Assembly (NCBI RefSeq): GCF_910593845.1
Contig: NZ_CAJVAS010000004.1
Coordinates: 186,001 to 250,000 of the forward strand
Source of the DNA: Paenibacillus solanacearum
Lineage (GTDB): Bacteria > Bacillota > Bacilli > Paenibacillales > NBRC-103111
Reading direction: 5' to 3'
Length of the DNA: 64,000 bases
Shown: positions 52,420 to 61,315 of the stretch, piece by piece
Position numbering within the stretch: position 1 is the first letter of the stretch
Layout of the letters: each line of letters opens with the position of its first letter
Program-made: the position numbers and the translations under genes
Notes under the pieces: generated by a model
Database searches by the model: none
What the model saw: only the letters and a program-made list of their open reading frames with translations
What the model was told of the DNA's origin: nothing

Positions 52420-53019
52420 TCAAGCTTGCCGTTTGGCTCCGAGCTTGTTCTCTGTGCCGGTTAGCAGCTTGCCGATGTTGGAGCGATGACGAACCCAGGC
52501 AAAAACGAACAGCAGCAGACTCAAAATGAAAATAGCGACGGGATAACCCATGAACCATATTAAGATAGGCAAAATGGCGGTAAACAGCAGCGAACCGAGC
52601 GAAACGTAACGCGTAAGAGCGATCGTTGCAATCGCAACCAAGCCTGCGATCAATGCGGGCAAAAACGCCAGCGTCACCATAACGCCAATCGTCGTTGCGA
52701 TGCCTTTGCCGCCGCGAAATCCGAAAAATACGGGCCAGTTATGCCCCGCGATCACGCAGAGGCCGGCGAGCACCTGAATCAGCGCGTCGCCTCCGCTCAG
52801 CAAGCCGCCGATCCATACGGCCGCAACCCCTTTGAGCATATCGAGCAGCAACACGGTGATGCCCGGTCCTTTGCCGAGGACGCGCAGCGTGTTCGTCGCG
52901 CCGGCGTTGCCGCTCCCATGCTGCCGTATATCGATGCCCTTGAGCAGTTTGCCTGCCAAGTAACTGAAGCTGACCGAGCCGAGCAAATACCCGATCAGCA
53001 GCGATGCGTAACTTACCAA
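52420..53019 (-). CDS. plsY: Glycerol-3-phosphate acyltransferase PlsY
   Basis: 199 residues, five or six membrane helices. Transfers acyl from acyl-phosphate to glycerol-3-phosphate. Conserved loops: GSVSFSYLAGKLLKGIDIRQHGSGNAGATN-type region (SGNAGATN), GHNWPVFFGFRGGKGIAT and a C-terminal VRHRSNIGKLLTGTENK. TTG start at 53019 with AGGAGG eight bases upstream. Followed by gpsA, its substrate supplier. Confidence 0.95.
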   Translation of the reverse strand: MVSYASLLIGYLLGSVSFSYLAGKLLKGIDIRQHGSGNAGATNTLRVLGKGPGITVLLLDMLKGVAAVWIGGLLSGGDALIQVLAGLCVIAGHNWPVFFGFRGGKGIATTIGVMVTLAFLPALIAGLVAIATIALTRYVSLGSLLFTAILPILIWFMGYPVAIFILSLLLFVFAWVRHRSNIGKLLTGTENKLGAKRQA

Positions 53020-53031
53020 AGCGTTAGCCTC

Positions 53032-54354
53032 CTATTCGTCAACCGATTTTTTTCGCGTGAAAAATCGAAGCGGCGTTCCTTCGAAACCGAACGCGGCGCG
53101 TATTTTATTCTCCAGGTAGCGCTGGTAGGAGAAATGCATAAGCTCCGGATCGTTAACGAAAATGACGAAGGTCGGAGGCTTCACCGCAACCTGAGTCGCA
53201 TAGTTGATTTTGAGACGCTTGCCTTTATCCGTCGGCGGCGGGGTGATCGCTACGGCGTCGGAAACGACGTCGTTGAGCACATGCGTTTGCACGCGAAGCG
53301 CGTGCTGCTCCGCTGCGGAATTGACGACCGGCAGCAGCTTGTGCAGCTTTTGCTTCGTCTTGGCCGACACGTACACGACGGGCGCGTAGGTCATGAACAA
53401 GAAATGATCGCGTATCTTTTGAGTAAATTGATGCATCGTCTTGTCGTCCTTCTCGACGATATCCCATTTATTCACGACAAACACGGCCGCTTTGCCCGCT
53501 TCATGCGCATATCCGGCAATATGTTTGTCCTGCTCGATAATGCCGACCTCGCCGTCGATGACGACCAGCACCACGTCCGCCCGTTCAATCGCTTTCATGG
53601 CACGCATGACGCTGTACTTTTCGGTCGTTTCATACACTTTACCGCGTTTACGCATACCGGCCGTATCGATAATTACGTATTTCTGGCCATCCTTCTCGAA
53701 CGGCGTATCGATCGCATCGCGGGTCGTACCCTCCACATCGCTGACGATGACGCGCTCTTCGCCGAGAATGGCGTTCACTAACGAGGATTTGCCGACATTC
53801 GGCCGGCCGATCAACGCGACGCGAATAACATCCTCGCCGTACTCTTCCTCCGTCGTTTCCGGAAAATGCTTCACGACTTCTTCCAGCAGATCGCCGATGC
53901 CCGTGCCGTGCGAGCCCGAAATGCCGATCACTGCGCCGAATCCCAAGCTGTAAAACTCGTAAATATCGTCGGACCGCTGCAAATTATCCACTTTGTTGAC
54001 GGCTACGACGACCGGCTTTTTGGCGCGATACAGCAGCTCCGCCACTTCGCTGTCCGCCGGCGTCACGCCGGCTTTGGCGTCCACCATAAACACGATGACA
54101 TCCGCCTCTTCAATGGCAAGCTCCGCCTGTGCGCGGACGGAACGCATGATCTGATCATCGCCTTCAATCTCAATACCGCCGGTGTCGATAATGCTGAACT
54201 CGCTTGTCAGCCATTCGCCGATACCGTATAACCTGTCGCGGGTAACCCCCGGTTTATCCTCCACAATCGCCAGCTTGTCCCCAATAATCCGGTTGAAAAT
54301 CGTAGATTTTCCCACGTTCGGGCGGCCGACGATCGCTACTACTGGCCTCGCCAT
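53032..54354 (-). CDS. der: Ribosome-associated GTPase Der (EngA)
   Basis: 440 residues with two tandem G domains and a KH-like C-terminus. First domain: [12 protein letters not shown] at about 10, DTGGIE, NKVD; second: [12 protein letters not shown] at about 184, [13 protein letters not shown]. Required for 50S assembly. Start ATG 54354. Confidence 0.97.
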   Translation of the reverse strand: MARPVVAIVGRPNVGKSTIFNRIIGDKLAIVEDKPGVTRDRLYGIGEWLTSEFSIIDTGGIEIEGDDQIMRSVRAQAELAIEEADVIVFMVDAKAGVTPADSEVAELLYRAKKPVVVAVNKVDNLQRSDDIYEFYSLGFGAVIGISGSHGTGIGDLLEEVVKHFPETTEEEYGEDVIRVALIGRPNVGKSSLVNAILGEERVIVSDVEGTTRDAIDTPFEKDGQKYVIIDTAGMRKRGKVYETTEKYSVMRAMKAIERADVVLVVIDGEVGIIEQDKHIAGYAHEAGKAAVFVVNKWDIVEKDDKTMHQFTQKIRDHFLFMTYAPVVYVSAKTKQKLHKLLPVVNSAAEQHALRVQTHVLNDVVSDAVAITPPPTDKGKRLKINYATQVAVKPPTFVIFVNDPELMHFSYQRYLENKIRAAFGFEGTPLRFFTRKKSVDE

Positions 54355-54527
54355 TCAACTTCATTCCCTTCATACACCATAAGCCTCGTTAAAAGCGGCG
54401 CAACTTCTTTTTTTATCGATCCCAGCTGGTAAATCAAACCGTTCGGAAACAGTCTGTAAACTAAGATATTATAACAAAATCAAAGGGACAAGTAAATGAA
54501 CCCCGCATGAAGCGCATTGAAGACCAC

Positions 54528-54716
54528 TCAAGCGCCGCTCGAATGGTCGACAATAATAAAGGTGCCGTTTTGCAGATCGTGGGCCGCCGCATCCAATATT
54601 TTTTCCAGCTTGAATGCGGTTTGCTGCTGCTCCTCTGGAGTACCGGCGACAAAGATCGGAGCGCCGCCGCCTACCTTCTCATCGTCTAGCGTGACCACCG
54701 CTACTATTCTCCCCAT
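54528..54716 (-). CDS. Small capping partner of the YIEGIA protein
   Basis: 62 residues. Compact, no membrane segment: MGRIVAVVTLDDEKVGGGAP then helical FKLEKILDAAAHDLQNG and IIVDHS. Starts four bases after the YIEGIA stop. In spore-forming Firmicutes a small protein next to YIEGIA is annotated as its capping subunit. Assigned by context and general shape. Confidence 0.65.
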   Translation of the reverse strand: MGRIVAVVTLDDEKVGGGAPIFVAGTPEEQQQTAFKLEKILDAAAHDLQNGTFIIVDHSSGA

Positions 54717-54719
54717 GCG

Positions 54720-55634
54720 CTAAGCACCCGCCCTTTCTTCCTTGTTCACGCCCGCCTCGCTCGGCATGCGAACCGCGCATTCCAGTATCGGCGAGCGTTC
54801 GGCAACCGTACGCGCCTTCTCTGCGTCATACTCTTGCGGCAGCAGCAGCACGCCGAGGCGGCCGTCGTTCATATCAAGCTTGGCCAGCGGCATCAGCGCC
54901 GGCTCGCCCTCATCGCGATAAACGCCCATGATCGTTGACACGTCGTGCAGCAGTGCCTGGCGCTGCCCCGGATTAGCGATCGTGATCCGGCTGTTCCGGT
55001 TTTTGGGCACAAGCACGAGACCGATCGCTTTTTCCGAGATGATTTTGCGCGTATCGTCCAGCCCGACGTTCATCATATAGATGTCGTCGACAAACAAGTT
55101 AGGCCCGTCCAGCTTCACCTGGCCGATTCGAACCTCGGCGATATGAGACACATTTTTACCGCTTTTGAACATATTCGTGACAAGTATGGAGATAATCCCC
55201 GTTGCGATTCCCCAATACCATGCAAAGACGATGCTGAAGAAGGAAGTGACGAAAGCCGAGAAGATGACCAAGTAATTTCGCCCTTCGAACACCATCGCAA
55301 TGCCTTCGATGTAAGAGGCGCCTCTGGGCACAAGCTCCATGCTGTCGATTTTGCTGAGCGACTGCCGTTCCATGTTGCGCACATCGCGAAACTGCTGCGC
55401 CGCCAGCGATAAAAAAGTGACGGCGGTGTAGTTTTTATCGATCAACGACGGAACGGCGACCGCCCCCAGCCCGGCCGCGATCACACCGAGCGAAATATGT
55501 ACGATTCTTCCGTGCGGATAGGTCGGATACTGCCGATAATCGGTTCTGAGCATACTGAGCCGGGACGCTACGCCAAATAACACGCCCAAAATGATGCCCA
55601 CCGTATACTTTTGCTCCACGATCCAAGCCCACAT
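54720..55634 (-). CDS. YIEGIA family membrane protein
   Basis: 304 residues. Contains the name motif YIEGIA at residues 107-112 (RGASYIEGIAMVFEGRNYLV). Membrane helices at about 9-25, 45-65 and 120-150; the rest is an alpha-beta domain (VSHIAEVRIGQVKLDGPNLF). Family is linked to spore formation, mechanism unknown. AAGGAGG before ATG 55634. Occupies the yphB position of the Bacillus order. Confidence 0.82.
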   Translation of the reverse strand: MWAWIVEQKYTVGIILGVLFGVASRLSMLRTDYRQYPTYPHGRIVHISLGVIAAGLGAVAVPSLIDKNYTAVTFLSLAAQQFRDVRNMERQSLSKIDSMELVPRGASYIEGIAMVFEGRNYLVIFSAFVTSFFSIVFAWYWGIATGIISILVTNMFKSGKNVSHIAEVRIGQVKLDGPNLFVDDIYMMNVGLDDTRKIISEKAIGLVLVPKNRNSRITIANPGQRQALLHDVSTIMGVYRDEGEPALMPLAKLDMNDGRLGVLLLPQEYDAEKARTVAERSPILECAVRMPSEAGVNKEERAGA

Positions 55635-55694
55635 GGCTGTTCCTCCTTTGTCCTTAGCCGCGCGGCTTCCCGGGACGGCATGACGGTAGCCGGG

Positions 55695-56321
55695 TTACGG
55701 CCTGCGCTGACGAAGCGATTCCCACACGAATACGGCCGCTTTCTTGATCCCGAGCACCGTTTGCTGCAGTACGAGCGATACGCCTCTCGCCGCAAAGACT
55801 GTCAGACACCACAAATCTTGAAACGAAGTGCCTCCCAGGACGACATGCGCCTGCTTATAGTGAGAATAAGCGTACATGGCTTCGCCGGTAACAAAGCCGA
55901 GGGAAATGGCTGCGATTTGGACGGCAGGCCTTCGCAAGGCGGCCGCAGCAATCGTACCGGAAATCAACGCGATCGTCACGCTGCCGCTATACACGATCAG
56001 CGTTGGCATCAAATGAATCGTTTCTTTCAAAAAAAAGAAAATCGATCCGAGAAGCAGTCCTACCGATAGCGCATGCAGCCGCTGAAACGATTCGTAGGAA
56101 CGAACAAACACATACAAGGCCGTGCCGAGCAGCAGCGGCGCAATACCGAAAATTTGCATGCCGTTCCACTCAAAGCTCCAGCGGAAAGCGATAAACCAGA
56201 CAACAAAAAAAAGAAGTAAACTCGTATGAGAAATACCTCTTATCAATATGTCCTTCCAGCCGCTGGCAAACAGAATGAGGGCAACGATCATTAAGACAAA
56301 CGACAAATATCCTGCATTCAT
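55695..56321 (-). CDS. yphA: Membrane protein YphA
   Basis: 208 residues from ATG 56321. About six hydrophobic helices (LSFVLMIVALILFASGW, TSLLLFFVVWFIAFRW, IAPLLLGTALYVFV and others), basic C-terminus. Position between fni and the YIEGIA gene and topology match YphA. Function unknown. Confidence 0.75.
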   Translation of the reverse strand: MNAGYLSFVLMIVALILFASGWKDILIRGISHTSLLLFFVVWFIAFRWSFEWNGMQIFGIAPLLLGTALYVFVRSYESFQRLHALSVGLLLGSIFFFLKETIHLMPTLIVYSGSVTIALISGTIAAAALRRPAVQIAAISLGFVTGEAMYAYSHYKQAHVVLGGTSFQDLWCLTVFAARGVSLVLQQTVLGIKKAAVFVWESLRQRRP

Positions 56322-56359
56322 GCGCACCCACCCAAGAAAAAGCTTGTCCCTTCTTTTCC

Positions 56360-57469
56360 TTAGTATGGCTCTCTATGTAGTTTTATAATCGCTTTCCATT
56401 CATTGGCATATCCGTTACGGCGCGCGTAGGCATCGGTCGCAATGCCGCGCGCGCCGCACCACCGCTCCGTCTCTCCCCCGATGACGACAGGCATCGATTG
56501 AAGCGCCTCGATCGAAGCGGCGCCCATCGCGGTCATCAATAAGCGGAGCTCGTCATGCATCGCGCCGATCCGACCGATCAATGCGGCTGTCCCTTTCGTA
56601 CGCTGCACCTTCAGGAAGGCGCCGGCAATGCCGACGGCCGATGCGCCCAGCGTCAATGCTTTGCAAACGTCCGCCGTTTGCGCGATGCCGCCCGTAGCGA
56701 TCAGGGAGACGTCAGTTTTCGCGCGGCGCTTCGCTTCCAGCGCTTCCAGCAGCGATATGGCCGTATTGCAGCCCCAGTCGTTCAGCCACCCCATCGGCTG
56801 TCCGCGTCTTGCATTTTCGATGGCTGCAAAATTCGTTCCGCCGGCGCCGCCGACGTCGATCATCTTCACACCGAGCGAAAGCAGCGTTTCTACGCTTTCG
56901 CGAACCATGCCAAAGCCGACCTCCTTGACCATAACAGGCACTCCGACTTGCCGCACGATCGCGCCGATTCGCTCCAGCATGCCGTTGAACTGACGGTCTC
57001 CCTCCGGCATGATCAGCTCCTGCATCACATTCAGATGGATTTGCAGCGCATCGGCCCGCAGCATATCTACGGCGCGCTTCGCCTGCTCCACCGTTGCTTC
57101 GCTGCCCAGATTGCCGAACACCAGTCCGTTCGGGTTCACTTTTCTAACGACCTGATAGCTGGAAGCCATTTCCGGATTTTTGATGGCCGCCATTTGCGAG
57201 CCGACCGCCATCGCCAGTCCCGCTTCCCGAGCGGCAACGGCCAGCTCTCTGTTGATTTCCTCCGTCTCGTTCGCCCCTCCGGTCATCGCATTAATAATAA
57301 TCGGCGAGCTCAAAGTGAGTTCGCCGATACGGGAATTTAACGCTATTTGATCGGAGGAAATGCCCGGGAGACAGTTCGGCAGCAGCTTGATGCCGCCGAA
57401 TCCGTTGTTGCCTCCCGGTCCAAGCTGGAGAGCGTGATGCACATGCTCCAGTTTTCTTGGGATTCGCAA
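56360..57469 (-). CDS. fni: Type 2 isopentenyl-diphosphate delta-isomerase
   Basis: About 369 residues. FMN-dependent isomerase converting IPP to DMAPP, feeding polyprenyl (HepS/HepT) synthesis. Motifs HVHHALQLGPGGNNGF, INAMTGGANETEEIN, MAVGSQMAAI, GLVFGNLGSEATVEQ, LQIHLNVMQELIMPEGDR, VKEVGFGM and GGAGGTNFAAIEN. The start is probably TTG 57469 (AGGAG five bases upstream); a GTG at 57475 abuts the ribosome site. Confidence 0.95.
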   Translation of the reverse strand: MRIPRKLEHVHHALQLGPGGNNGFGGIKLLPNCLPGISSDQIALNSRIGELTLSSPIIINAMTGGANETEEINRELAVAAREAGLAMAVGSQMAAIKNPEMASSYQVVRKVNPNGLVFGNLGSEATVEQAKRAVDMLRADALQIHLNVMQELIMPEGDRQFNGMLERIGAIVRQVGVPVMVKEVGFGMVRESVETLLSLGVKMIDVGGAGGTNFAAIENARRGQPMGWLNDWGCNTAISLLEALEAKRRAKTDVSLIATGGIAQTADVCKALTLGASAVGIAGAFLKVQRTKGTAALIGRIGAMHDELRLLMTAMGAASIEALQSMPVVIGGETERWCGARGIATDAYARRNGYANEWKAIIKLHREPY

Positions 57470-57499
57470 TTCCACTCCTCATTTCGTTACAGTAATGGC

Positions 57500-58720
57500 T
57501 TACTTGAACTTGCTCAGCTTGTCGCCGAATTTCTCGCCGAGCGTCAGGTTGAAGCCTTGATTCTCTTCGTAAGAAACGGTTTCCTTTTCTCTGCGAGGCG
57601 CGCGCTCTCCTCTTTCGGCTCTCGGCTCGCGAGCAGGCGCTTCTTCCGTTTCCTTGATGCTCAAGGAAATGCGTTTCTCGCTTGGGTTCACGTCAAGCAC
57701 CTTCACTTGAACTTCCTGGCCTTCCTTCAACACCTCGAACGGCGTCGCGATATGGCGATGGGAAATTTGCGAAATATGCACAAGGCCTTCTACCCCAGGA
57801 GCCACTTCGACGAACGCGCCGAATTGCACCAGACGTCTTACCGTACCTTTGATGATATCGCCAATTTTGATATTGCCGACTTGCTGCCAAGGCCCTGGCT
57901 GGGTCGCTTTGATGCTGAGCGAAATGCGCTCGTTCGCCGGATCGACCTTCAGCACTTGCACTTGAACCTTGTCGCCTTCCTTCACGACTTCGGACGGGCT
58001 CTCTACATGGTGCCATGCCATCTCGGAGATGTGCACCAGGCCGTCTACGCCGCCGATATCTACGAATGCGCCGAATTGCGTCAGGCGCTGTACCGTACCG
58101 TCCAGCTGTTGACCTACGGACAGGTTCGACAACGTCTCCTTCTTCATAGCGTCCGCTTCTTCGTCAAGTACGTCTTTTTGCGACAGGATGACTTTGTTCT
58201 TCTCGCGATCCATTTCTTTCACGCGAAGACGAAGCGCGCGTCCTTTGTAATCGCTGAAATCTTCAACGAAAGTGCGCTCTACCATGGAAGCCGGTACGAA
58301 ACCGCGCAAGCCCACATCAACGACGAGTCCGCCTTTGACAACTTCAGCAACGGTCGCTTCGAGAACGGTTTTGTTCTCCATGTCGGCCGACAGCTTATCC
58401 CATGCTTTCTCGCTGTCGATGGCGCGCTTGGACAGAACGACTTTCTCGTTCTTCTCATCGATGTTCAGCACCTTGAGTTCAACTTCCTGCCCGACTTCCA
58501 CGCCGTGCGCCGCATCTTCCAGCGTAACGGAGGAAAGCTCGCGCAGCGGAATGACGCCGTCGTATTTGTAGCCAACATCGACAATGGCTTGATCCGCTTC
58601 CACCTTAAGGACTTTGCCTTTGACGATTTCGCCCTTCTTCAAAATATTGACGTTTGCCATCGACTCCTCTTGGGAAACGGCGGTTTGCAATTCTTGCTCT
58701 GCTTTGACTTCTTCTGACAT
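57500..58720 (-). CDS. rpsA: S1-domain RNA-binding protein (30S ribosomal protein S1 homologue)
   Basis: 406 residues from ATG 58720 (AGGAGG nine bases upstream). Four S1 OB-fold domains at about 15-85, 100-170, 188-256 and 273-342 (GEIVKGKVLKVEADQAIVDV; GQQLDGTVQRLTQFGAFVDI; GDIIKGTVRRLVQFGAFVEV), then a charged Arg/Glu-rich tail. Firmicute homologue (YpfD) of S1, probably aiding translation of structured mRNAs. Confidence 0.94.
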   Translation of the reverse strand: MSEEVKAEQELQTAVSQEESMANVNILKKGEIVKGKVLKVEADQAIVDVGYKYDGVIPLRELSSVTLEDAAHGVEVGQEVELKVLNIDEKNEKVVLSKRAIDSEKAWDKLSADMENKTVLEATVAEVVKGGLVVDVGLRGFVPASMVERTFVEDFSDYKGRALRLRVKEMDREKNKVILSQKDVLDEEADAMKKETLSNLSVGQQLDGTVQRLTQFGAFVDIGGVDGLVHISEMAWHHVESPSEVVKEGDKVQVQVLKVDPANERISLSIKATQPGPWQQVGNIKIGDIIKGTVRRLVQFGAFVEVAPGVEGLVHISQISHRHIATPFEVLKEGQEVQVKVLDVNPSEKRISLSIKETEEAPAREPRAERGERAPRREKETVSYEENQGFNLTLGEKFGDKLSKFK

Positions 58721-58806
58721 GTCAAATACCCTCCTTAACAACCTGGCAACATTTAATGTATTTGGGAAATAATTTACTTCATCTGATTTATTCAGTATGC
58801 CACGAT

Positions 58807-59391
58807 TTATGATTTCGATTCGTGCTGTTTCACGAGGCTGCGTATCGCTGTCATAATTTTATCGGTAGCCTGCTCCAAGCCTTCGGAACCGCTGTCGGCG
58901 AACTCGCTGATGTCGACCGGCGATCCGTACACGACCTTCATTTGGCGGAATAATTTATAATTCCCGACAATGGCAGCCGGTACAACCGTTGCGCCCGACT
59001 TCAGTGCCAGACTGGCGGCGCCCTTCTTGCCCATTCCCCCGGCGTTGCTTCGCGAGCCCTCAGGAAAGATTCCGAGCATCTCCCCGCTCCTCAGGAGCTG
59101 AATGGACAATTTGATCGACTCTTTGCTCACGCCCCCCCGTTTGACCGGGAATGCGCAAATGCGGGGCAGCACATAGCCAAGTACGGGAAGCTCGAACAAT
59201 TCGGCTTTGGCCATATAATGAACTTTCCGGTCCAGCGGCGTACCCAACACAGGCGGATCAAAATTGCTGATATGATTGCAGCACAACACGACCGGTCCTT
59301 CGGCCGGAACGTTCTCTTTGCCGACCGCCTTCAGCCGGAATAACAGGCTGAACATGATTCGAAACAGGAAGCGAAATGTAAGATAAAGCAT
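58807..59391 (-). CDS. plsC: 1-acyl-sn-glycerol-3-phosphate acyltransferase
   Basis: 194 residues from ATG 59391, with GGAGG nine bases upstream. Second acylation of phosphatidate synthesis. Catalytic NHISNFDPP (HX4D), second block FPEGSRSNAGGMGKKG and a short N-terminal hydrophobic segment (YLTFRFLFRIMFSLLFRL). Overlaps the cmk stop. Confidence 0.93.
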   Translation of the reverse strand: MLYLTFRFLFRIMFSLLFRLKAVGKENVPAEGPVVLCCNHISNFDPPVLGTPLDRKVHYMAKAELFELPVLGYVLPRICAFPVKRGGVSKESIKLSIQLLRSGEMLGIFPEGSRSNAGGMGKKGAASLALKSGATVVPAAIVGNYKLFRQMKVVYGSPVDISEFADSGSEGLEQATDKIMTAIRSLVKQHESKS

Positions 59392-59393
59392 TC

Positions 59394-60080
59394 TTACTTC
59401 CCTCCGTGTACTTGCGTCTTGCACAACTCCAAAATGGCTTCCACCACTTGCGGAATCGGCATATCGGTCGTATCCATGAGCACGGCGTCATCAGCCCGGA
59501 CGAGCGGAGACGCTTCTCTCTGCTGGTCCATCCGGTCCCGTTCCGCGATATCGCGCTCGAGCCGCTCCAGCGTAATGTCCACATCCGGCTGTGCTTCTTT
59601 CATTTCCCTGTACCGGCGTTCCGCCCGCACGCGAACGCTCGCAGTCAAAAAAATCTTCACCTCGGCGTCGGGGAGCACATGGCTGCCAATGTCTCGGCCA
59701 TCCATGACAACGCCTTTGCTTTTGGCGAGTTCCTGCTGCTTGGCGGTCAAAACGGCGCGGATCTCGGCAATGGAAGACACTCTGGATACATTACCCGTAA
59801 CGTCGGGCGTCCGAATCACGCCGGTGACGTCTTCTCCGTCCACATAGACAAGCTGGCCGTTCTCGCCGGGCACAAGCCGAATCTCCATGCCGCCTGCCAG
59901 AGCGATCATCGCTTCCGTCTGATCCGGACGGAGCCCTTCCTGCAGCACTTTCCATGTCACGGCCCGGTACATGGCGCCCGTATCGACATAAATGAAGTCA
60001 AGCTCCTTGGCGACAAGACGGGCGATTGTGCTCTTCCCCGCCCCTGCTGGGCCGTCGATTGCAATATTAAATTTTTCCAA
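59394..60080 (-). CDS. cmk: Cytidylate kinase
   Basis: 228 residues. Phosphorylates CMP and dCMP. Walker A IDGPAGAGKSTIARL, YVDTGAMYRA substrate segment, DGRDIGSHVLPDAEVKIFLTAS. The start is TTG 60080 with AGGAGG eight bases upstream. Upstream of plsC and the S1 gene as in Bacillus. Confidence 0.96.
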   Translation of the reverse strand: MEKFNIAIDGPAGAGKSTIARLVAKELDFIYVDTGAMYRAVTWKVLQEGLRPDQTEAMIALAGGMEIRLVPGENGQLVYVDGEDVTGVIRTPDVTGNVSRVSSIAEIRAVLTAKQQELAKSKGVVMDGRDIGSHVLPDAEVKIFLTASVRVRAERRYREMKEAQPDVDITLERLERDIAERDRMDQQREASPLVRADDAVLMDTTDMPIPQVVEAILELCKTQVHGGK

Positions 60081-60118
60081 AACTGCGGCCTCCTAACAAA
60101 ATGAGCGCGGACAAGCTT

Positions 60119-60146
60119 CCTGAAAAAAAAACAGGCCGAAGCCTCG
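60119..60146 (-). terminator. Possible terminator after ypfB
   Basis: Minus-strand tetraloop hairpin AGGC-UUCG-GCCU followed by G and nine U. Short stem but strong tetraloop and U-run. Confidence 0.55.
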
Positions 60147-60203
60147 AACGATGAAAATTATACCATAGGTTCGACACGGATTGCAAAACGAACGCCCGTC
60201 CGC

Positions 60204-60434
60204 TTAGTTCGCCGTCGTCTTCGCGAGCGACGCATCGTAGCGGCTTCCCTCCATTTGCTCCACCTTCACAATCCTGTAACGAAGCTGCGGGATTTGCAGC
60301 AGCAGCTGTGAAACGACCAAGGCAAGCAGCAAGATCGCGATGGCGATGAGCAGCCAGCGCTCAACCTTCCGGCCAAACGCGATAAATAACGCTTCGTAAC
60401 CGTCTTCCGCCTGCCGCCTCGGGTCTCGATCCAT
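60204..60434 (-). CDS. ypfB: Small membrane protein YpfB (DUF5359)
   Basis: 76 residues from ATG 60434, with GGAG nine bases upstream; TTG and ATG starts further up are possible. N-terminal charged segment (MDRDPRRQAEDGYEALFIAF) and one membrane helix (WLLIAIAILLLALVVSQLLL). Place between ypfA and cmk matches ypfB. Function unknown. Confidence 0.68.
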   Translation of the reverse strand: MDRDPRRQAEDGYEALFIAFGRKVERWLLIAIAILLLALVVSQLLLQIPQLRYRIVKVEQMEGSRYDASLAKTTAN

Positions 60435-60498
60435 TACGTCCCACTCCGTCCCGTACATTTTGGGTCGTAGTGTGTCCCAATTGAACAAGCCTTATGCA

Positions 60499-61152
60499 TC
60501 AATTTTTCCTGAATTCGAACTGCCGGTCGAAACAGAACTGAATGATCTTTTGCCGGTCGCGGTCGGAGATATCGATAAACCGCATCATCACCCGCTGCGT
60601 ACCGGGCTCGGTCGATACGATCCGAACGACTTCGCTTTTGAACGGCACATGATCGTTGTGCCCGTTCTTGGCCGGGAGAAGCAGCCAGCAGTCCAAAACG
60701 TTATGCGCCGTCAGCGGTATGTAATCGTCGCATAGCAGCGAGATGCCGCCGCCCCCCACATCGTCGGTCAGCGCCACGAATTGAAGCTGTTCGGAATGCT
60801 TAACGGCCACCTCAAGCTCGGCATGGACGCGAAGGAAATTGCGCCGCTGCACTTTGGTAATCGATTCGGGAGCCGGTTTGGCAATATGAAACAGATGCAT
60901 GACATGATTGGATACGCCGATAACCGTGCTGATAAAATAATTTTTAATTTCCATATCGTCGAAAAAATAGATCGACAGCACGTTGCCGTACGAGAGTGCG
61001 CGGGAACGCCCGGTGTTCACTTCGACCGGAATTTCTATGAATATCGTATCGTCCGTCATATCGGCGATTCTTGACTTATACTCCTCGACCGGCTCTCCTC
61101 CGTCAAACGGATTGATTTTTATATATAAAATTTGATTGATTTTCGGAAGCAT
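60499..61152 (-). CDS. PilZ-domain flagellar brake/c-di-GMP protein (YpfA/MotI family)
   Basis: 217 residues. N-terminal YcgR-like domain (about 5-90) and C-terminal PilZ domain. The first c-di-GMP motif is present as R104-NFL-R108. The second, normally D/N-x-S-x-x-G, reads D131-V-G133-GGG, with Gly in place of Ser. In Bacillus this gene (ypfA/motI) binds c-di-GMP and brakes the flagellar motor. Start ATG 61152. Whether the changed motif still binds c-di-GMP is open. Confidence 0.85.
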   Translation of the reverse strand: MLPKINQILYIKINPFDGGEPVEEYKSRIADMTDDTIFIEIPVEVNTGRSRALSYGNVLSIYFFDDMEIKNYFISTVIGVSNHVMHLFHIAKPAPESITKVQRRNFLRVHAELEVAVKHSEQLQFVALTDDVGGGGISLLCDDYIPLTAHNVLDCWLLLPAKNGHNDHVPFKSEVVRIVSTEPGTQRVMMRFIDISDRDRQKIIQFCFDRQFEFRKN

Positions 61153-61264
61153 GACTACACCCCCCTTTCCCTTAAAACATACATTCCGTCACATATTATA
61201 ACACGAGTGAAATATATGGAAAGTAAAATATGCGGGGTTGTCCGCTCCCCACCTTGCCTTAGCG

Positions 61265-61301
61265 CCAAACAAGCCCGGCGAGTTTCACCGGGCTTGTTCA
61301 T
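61265..61301 (-). terminator. Terminator-like hairpin after ypeB
   Basis: Minus-strand 11-base stem AACAAGCCCGG / CCGGGCUUGUU with a nine-base loop. The following U-tract is weak (UUGUUUGG). Confidence 0.55.
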
Positions 61302-61315
61302 TCGTTGAGTCCGTA

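Noticed and set aside
57347-58717. Plus-strand open frame opposite the S1-domain gene
   Set aside because: Antisense to four clear S1 repeats; its own apparent repeats are just the complement.
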